From NCBI GenBank assembly GCA_041747075.1, contig JBGTFW010000194.1:1-24784 (forward strand): a DNA stretch of 24,784 nucleotides. The letters are read 5' to 3'. The position numbers and the translations under genes were made by a program. The notes beneath the pieces were generated by a model. That model was not told the DNA's origin and made no database searches. It saw only the letters and a list, made by a program, of their open reading frames with translations. This document shows positions 21,315 through 24,784 of the stretch, piece by piece (within the stretch, counting starts at the first letter, position 1; every line of letters begins with the position of its first letter). The stretch is from CAJQPP01 sp041747075 (GTDB lineage: Bacteria > Planctomycetota > Planctomycetia > Pirellulales > Pirellulaceae).

Positions 21315-21502
21315 ACCCGGTCGCGGCATTTTTTCCGCCGGATTCCGTCGATCGGCGCGACTGACTAAGGCAGCCAGTCGGCGAATACACGGCCACGAAG
21401 CTGCCACGACGCTCCCCCGTAGCCGAGCTACGTGCCGAACAGCGTCGCTGTGGGCGTTTACTGCATTTGATCCTTCAATCACTCAACGCGAGTCACGCAA
21501 AT
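21315..21502 (+). other. Leader region with short hairpins, no gene seen
   Basis: The stretch between the candidate promoter and the secreted-protein start contains CGTAGC-cga-GCTACG (21418-21432) and a CGACTG/CAGTCG pair (about 21358-21380). It matches no riboswitch class known to me. The in-frame TTG at 21467 is not used as the start because the signal peptide begins at the ATG at 21503. Confidence 0.35.
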
Positions 21503-22327
21503 ATGAACCAGTCACTGCGTTTTGCCCGTTTCTTCTTGATTGCCAGCCTGACGATTCCCGTCGGCCTCGTCGCCCCAGGCGCATTCGCCCAGGAGGAGGG
21601 GACTGAGACTCCCGGCAACAATGTCATTGTACAGAAAATGGTTATCGCGGCCGCCGGCGAAGATGGTGCGATAGGCAGCGTTCAGGTCTTTTCCACGTCG
21701 TCCGGCGACGGACTTGGCAAAGGGGGAGTGTTTTTTTCCGAGGCGATGGTCTCGCCCGATATCTTCTCGCTGGCCAATAACGCCGGTGTCCAGAAGGAGA
21801 TCGAACTGGTCGAGGAACAGCTTGAGCAGATTCGCCAGATCAATGACGAATTCTCCAGCAAGATGTCGGGAAAGGTCCGTGAATTGACCAGCGGCGGCAT
21901 GAACCCCGTGCGGGGGCGTGAGTTGTCCGAGTTGATCAAGGAGATGAACGAGCAAAAACAGTCGCGGATGGAAAGCGTCCTCCTGCCGCACCAGGTCGAT
22001 CGGTTGCGGCAAATCTCGTTGCAGGTCCAGATGAATCAAAGTGGCGACGCAGCGACGCTTGCCAGCGACCAACTTGTCGAGGCGCTTGGCATTGATGACG
22101 AACAGAAAAAGCGACTGGAGGAACGCGCCGAGGAAATCCGCGCGGAACTGGAACGGAAGATAACCGCGCTTCGTGACAAGGCCCGCGAGGAATTGCTGGG
22201 CGAACTGACCCGCGGACAGCGCGAAAAACTCGACGAGATGACGGGGGCCAGGTTTGACGTCCCCCGACCAGAATTCGGCCGGCGGTTCTCCAAAACTCCT
22301 CGCGATCGCGAGGCCGCGGATAAGTAG
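21503..22327 (+). CDS. Secreted coiled-coil protein with Spy/LTxxQ-like repeats, function unknown
   Basis: The 274-residue protein starts with a signal peptide (MNQSLRFARFFLIASLTIPVGLVAPGAFA, cut before QEEGT). Residues 80 to the end are largely helical and charged. Two related modules are visible, one around LLPHQVDRLRQISLQVQ and one around LTRGQREKLDEMTG, each ending in an L-T/P-x-x-Q-like phrase as in periplasmic Spy/CpxP-type proteins and many planctomycete secreted proteins. The second holds LEERAEEIRAELERKITALRDKAREELLG. A chaperone-like or metal-stress role is possible by analogy only. ATG 21503 was preferred over TTG 21467 because it puts the signal peptide at the N-terminus. A family C repeat starts at the base after the stop codon. 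Confidence 0.8.
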   Translation: MNQSLRFARFFLIASLTIPVGLVAPGAFAQEEGTETPGNNVIVQKMVIAAAGEDGAIGSVQVFSTSSGDGLGKGGVFFSEAMVSPDIFSLANNAGVQKEIELVEEQLEQIRQINDEFSSKMSGKVRELTSGGMNPVRGRELSELIKEMNEQKQSRMESVLLPHQVDRLRQISLQVQMNQSGDAATLASDQLVEALGIDDEQKKRLEERAEEIRAELERKITALRDKAREELLGELTRGQREKLDEMTGARFDVPRPEFGRRFSKTPRDREAADK

Positions 22328-22369
22328 TTTTTGGCCATTACAAGCCCGAAGTGCAAGCGAGTGAACTGC
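22328..22369. repeat. Dispersed repeat family C, second copy
   Basis: Begins TTTTTGGCCATTACAAGCCC and contains GCAAGCGAGTGAA. It matches 20549-20593 with a few differences, in the same orientation. It starts at the base after the secreted-protein stop codon and ends 5 bp before the FHA gene's stop, so it fills the gap between two convergent genes. Confidence 0.75.
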
Positions 22370-22374
22370 GCAAG

Positions 22375-23031
22375 CTAATCGTTCGGCAATGCCACGCCGC
22401 GGAGATACTCGGCCATCCGCGCCTGCAAGTCGATCAACTGGTGCCATTGCTTGACGTCCAGTTGCACCACCGAGCTGCGCGGTTCAATCCGCGCGGCGTT
22501 GATGAGGCGGCGCATGTGCAGATGAACGTACTCGAAGACTTCCGTTAGTTGCGCGGCCTGTCCCGGTGACATTCGCGACGGCAATTGCGGCGGGTCCAGC
22601 TCCATGAGCTTGAGCTGCGCGTCCGTCTGATTGACCAGTTGGTCCCAGTCCTTGGACTCGAGGGCATTGGCCCCCGTCTCCTCATGCTTGCCGCTCTCCG
22701 TGCGGTTGAGGCGCTTGAGCCGTTCATTGATCTCCGCGCGGGTCCCGTAAATGAGCGTACTTCGCCCCAGGGAAATCAAATCGCCGTGCCGGAGGATGCG
22801 CAGATGGGCGTCTTCGCCGTTAACACGCGTCCCGTTCGTGCTGGCCAGATCCGTCAGCACGAGGTCCTCGTGGTCTCGCTGGATTTTCAGGTGAAACCGG
22901 CTGACCCGCTCGTCATTGAGCTGGATCGTGTTGCCTTCCTCGCGCCCGATCGTCACGGGCGGACCAAACGTGTCATAGACTCGACCGCGATCGGCTCCGT
23001 CGAGAATGCGTAACGTGATTGTCGGGTCCAT
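22375..23031 (-). CDS. FHA domain protein
   Basis: From ATG 23031 the protein is 218 residues. Residues 1-95 form a forkhead-associated domain: TIGREEGNTIQL (G29-R30), RVSRFHLKI (S44, R45, H47) and LASTNGTRVNG (N66-G67), all phosphothreonine-recognition signatures. The C-terminal half is helical and of unknown type (WDQLVNQTDAQLKLMELDPPQLPSRMSPGQAAQLTEVFEYVHLHMRRLI). The frame extends to ATG 23073, but the fold starts at MDPTITLRILDG, so 23031 is favoured; the longer form cannot be excluded. FHA proteins read Ser/Thr kinase signals, common in planctomycetes; no kinase gene is nearby. Confidence 0.88.
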   Translation of the reverse strand: MDPTITLRILDGADRGRVYDTFGPPVTIGREEGNTIQLNDERVSRFHLKIQRDHEDLVLTDLASTNGTRVNGEDAHLRILRHGDLISLGRSTLIYGTRAEINERLKRLNRTESGKHEETGANALESKDWDQLVNQTDAQLKLMELDPPQLPSRMSPGQAAQLTEVFEYVHLHMRRLINAARIEPRSSVVQLDVKQWHQLIDLQARMAEYLRGVALPND

Positions 23032-23073
23032 GGCTCGAAGAAACTTGCAAACCGATACCGGAATCGAGGGCAT

Positions 23074-23547
23074 GCAAACCCTGTAAGGATACCCGATAGC
23101 ATCTCAATTCTAGATAAAAACCCCCCGGGGACACGGGGTTGAGACGGACTTGCGCGGATTTTTTTCGAAAAATCGCACCCTTCCGGAAGTCCCAAATCGC
23201 TTTTTTTCCAATTGGTCAGTCGTGGGAAGTACGGCGCCGTCAGTTTTCAAACCGGTTCACCAACCGGCACAGGGCCGGCGGGGTCACACCGGCCCACCGC
23301 CGGGCCTGCCCCGTGGAAGCATGTCTGACAACACATCGAAACGTCTCCGGATTTGAAGAGGGAACTGACGAGCCCGTTGAAAAGACCCTCAAATGCGATC
23401 GAGGACACCCCGATTGTGATCGATGCCAGGATTGCTTCACCGGTCGGCCAGGTGAGGCCAATGGACAGGGTGCGGGAAAGCTGCCGGAACGTCGTTCCAA
23501 AGGTCTTGTGAACAAGTCCACGTTCATGCAGACTGAAGGAGTTCCGA
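23074..23547. other. Divergent intergenic region, no gene seen
   Basis: Nearly 475 bp with no supportable gene. It contains GATTTTT-TTCG-AAAAATC (23157-23174), a 7-bp stem with a TTCG loop, and a C/G-rich AACCCC/GGGGTT pair (about 23119-23140). Neither has a U-run. The reverse-strand ORF crossing 23240-23734 has no family-like features and overlaps the peroxidase start. Confidence 0.4.
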
Positions 23548-23601
23548 ATGCGTCGACGTCCATTGAATCAATTCTCTTCTCGCGGAACCAGTTTTTTCTA
23601 G
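23548..23601 (+). CDS. Possible 17-codon leader ORF before the heme peroxidase
   Basis: The peptide MRRRPLNQFSSRGTSFF ends with TAG at 23599-23601. It has an excellent Shine-Dalgarno, AAGGAG (23536-23541), 6 nt before its ATG, better than any other on the plus strand here. Its stop codon lies 2 nt before the GGAGA (23603-23607) that precedes the peroxidase start, so the two could be translationally coupled. It is too short for family recognition; it may be a regulatory leader or a chance ORF. Confidence 0.4.
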   Translation: MRRRPLNQFSSRGTSFF

Positions 23602-23612
23602 CGGAGACAGTC

Positions 23613-24784
23613 ATGAAAATTCTGTCAACATTTGTGACCGTGGCGCGCTTCGTTGCCATCGCGGCAACATGGATGATCACCGCGGCGCTCAGCGCCCAGC
23701 CCCTGGAGGTTCGCTCGTATGACGGCATCGACAATCACCCTGAAAACCGGGGTTCCGTCGGCACTCCCCTGCTACGAATGTCCGGCACGGATTATCCCGA
23801 CGGCATCGGGGAAGTCCTCCGTCAGGGTGCCAACCCGCGGATGGTGAGCAATCTGGTGATCGACCAGCAAGGTGTATTTCTTCCCAGCGCGGCGGGAATG
23901 AGCGACGCGGTTTGGGCATGGGGCCAGTTCATTGATCATGACCTCAGCCTGACGGGCTCCCATCCCGACAATGGCGCGGCGAACATCGAGGTCCTTGATC
24001 CCGACGACATCCTCTATCCGGTTATCTTTTTCAATCGGGCCAACCACTTGATCATCGACGGCGTGCGCGAACCCGTTGCCGAGGTGACCGCTTTTCTCGA
24101 CGCGTCGTTGGTTTACGGTTCCAGCGAATCTCGTGCGAACGCGCTTCGCACGATGCGAGGCGGTCGCATGAAGACCAGCCGGGGCAACCTGCTTCCGTTC
24201 AACGTCGATGGCTTGCCGAATCTGGGAAACGGACCCGACTTTTTTGTCGGCGGCGACACCCGCGTCAACGAAAACGTCGTGTTGACGAGTCTCCACACAC
24301 TGTTCGTTCGCGAACACAATCGGTTGCTTCCCTACCTTCGGAAACTCAATCGCCATGCCGACGACGAAACTCTCTATCAGTTGGCGCGAAAGATCGTCGG
24401 GGCCGAAATCCAGATCATTACCTACGAGGAGTTTCTCCCGGCACTGCTCGGTCCCTACGCCCCGTCCGGACGTCAGGAAACCTGGAACCCCGATGTCGAT
24501 CCGTCGATCGCCAACGAATTCTCCGGAGCTTTGTTCCGCGTCGGCCACACGTTGCTTTCAAGCGACCTGACGATTGGACTTACGGGCAATTCTATTGCGT
24601 TGCCGGATGCCTTTTCCAATCCGGACTTTATCCGCGACGATCCGCGAAACGTCGACCGAATGTTGCGGGGACTTTCCGTCAATCCCTGCCAGGAAGTCGA
24701 TTCGCACGTGATCGAAGACGTGCGAACATTTCTTTTCCTCCCTCCCCCGTTCGCGGTCGGACTCGATTTGCCGGCGCTCAACAT
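23613..24784 (+). CDS. Secreted animal-type heme peroxidase (N-terminal 390 residues; cut by window edge)
   Basis: The frame is open from ATG 23613 to the window edge. A signal peptide (MKILSTFVTVARFVAIAATWMITAALSA) is followed by the animal heme peroxidase (myeloperoxidase/peroxidasin) superfamily. Key residues match by alignment to myeloperoxidase: WGQFIDHDLSLT supplies Q105, the heme-ester Asp equivalent D108 and the distal His H109; GGDTRVNE supplies the catalytic Arg R217 and heme-linked Glu E220; FRVGHTLL supplies the proximal His H312. Also present are LDASLVYGSSE and LTSLHTLFVREHNRLL. Myeloperoxidase's Met243 position is Asn here, so the sulfonium link special to MPO is absent. The ribosome-binding site is GGAGA, 5 nt upstream. 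It should act outside the cytoplasm, using H2O2 to oxidise halides or organics; the C-terminus is not visible. Confidence 0.93.
   Translation, partial: MKILSTFVTVARFVAIAATWMITAALSAQPLEVRSYDGIDNHPENRGSVGTPLLRMSGTDYPDGIGEVLRQGANPRMVSNLVIDQQGVFLPSAAGMSDAVWAWGQFIDHDLSLTGSHPDNGAANIEVLDPDDILYPVIFFNRANHLIIDGVREPVAEVTAFLDASLVYGSSESRANALRTMRGGRMKTSRGNLLPFNVDGLPNLGNGPDFFVGGDTRVNENVVLTSLHTLFVREHNRLLPYLRKLNRHADDETLYQLARKIVGAEIQIITYEEFLPALLGPYAPSGRQETWNPDVDPSIANEFSGALFRVGHTLLSSDLTIGLTGNSIALPDAFSNPDFIRDDPRNVDRMLRGLSVNPCQEVDSHVIEDVRTFLFLPPPFAVGLDLPALN

Noticed and set aside
23772..24548. A 258-codon reverse frame at the right end
   Set aside because: The plus strand here encodes the heme peroxidase with its active-site residues; the reverse frame is its shadow.

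Overview
The window reads as chromosomal DNA of a planctomycete, most likely order Pirellulales. The evidence is a gene pair typical of that phylum (a DUF1552 protein beside a DUF1592/1588/1587/1585 protein with a planctomycete-type CxxCH motif), a PQQ-propeller lipoprotein, moderately high GC, and intergenic regions filled with short repeats. This is inference from protein families; no rRNA or other strict marker is present. No tRNA, rRNA, CRISPR array, transposase, integrase or phage gene was seen.

Layout. 1-1641 (minus): nusA followed by the first codons of infB, the conserved transcription/translation cluster. 1642-2247: non-coding, ending in a 14-bp tandem repeat array that runs into the stop of a von Willebrand A membrane protein (2248-3306, minus). 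3507-5072 (plus): secreted protein with a secretin-like region. 5341-6654 (plus): ketosynthase-fold protein whose catalytic Cys is replaced by Glu. 6751-9981 (minus): clpC and a small membrane/TPR-like gene upstream of it. 10334-11410 (plus): ThiD2-ThiE fusion for thiamine synthesis, abutting tail to tail a nucleotidyltransferase-like gene (11411-11998, minus). 12030-16437 (minus): DUF1552 protein, DUF1592 cytochrome-like protein and a probable lipoprotein, probably one transcription unit that may extend into the nucleotidyltransferase gene. 16674-18473 (plus, divergent): PQQ-propeller lipoprotein whose C-terminal helical domain looks homologous to that of the divergent lipoprotein. 18565-20470 (minus): RegB/RegA-type redox two-component system. 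20668-22327 (plus): a single-pass membrane protein and a secreted coiled-coil protein. 22375-23031 (minus): FHA protein. 23613-end (plus): the first 390 codons of an animal-type heme peroxidase, preceded by a possible 17-codon leader ORF.

How it works together. Housekeeping genes (nusA-infB, clpC, thiE) are interspersed with envelope and secreted proteins. The 12-18 kb block is the most coherent: exported cytochrome-like and TAT-exported proteins, two lipoproteins sharing a domain, and next to them a RegBA system that in other bacteria senses quinone/redox state. Regulation of one by the other is only a hypothesis.

The most notable points are the Cys-less ketosynthase, the domain shared by the divergent lipoproteins, at least five short-repeat families that mostly begin within about 50 nt after a stop codon, and the leader ORF before the heme peroxidase.
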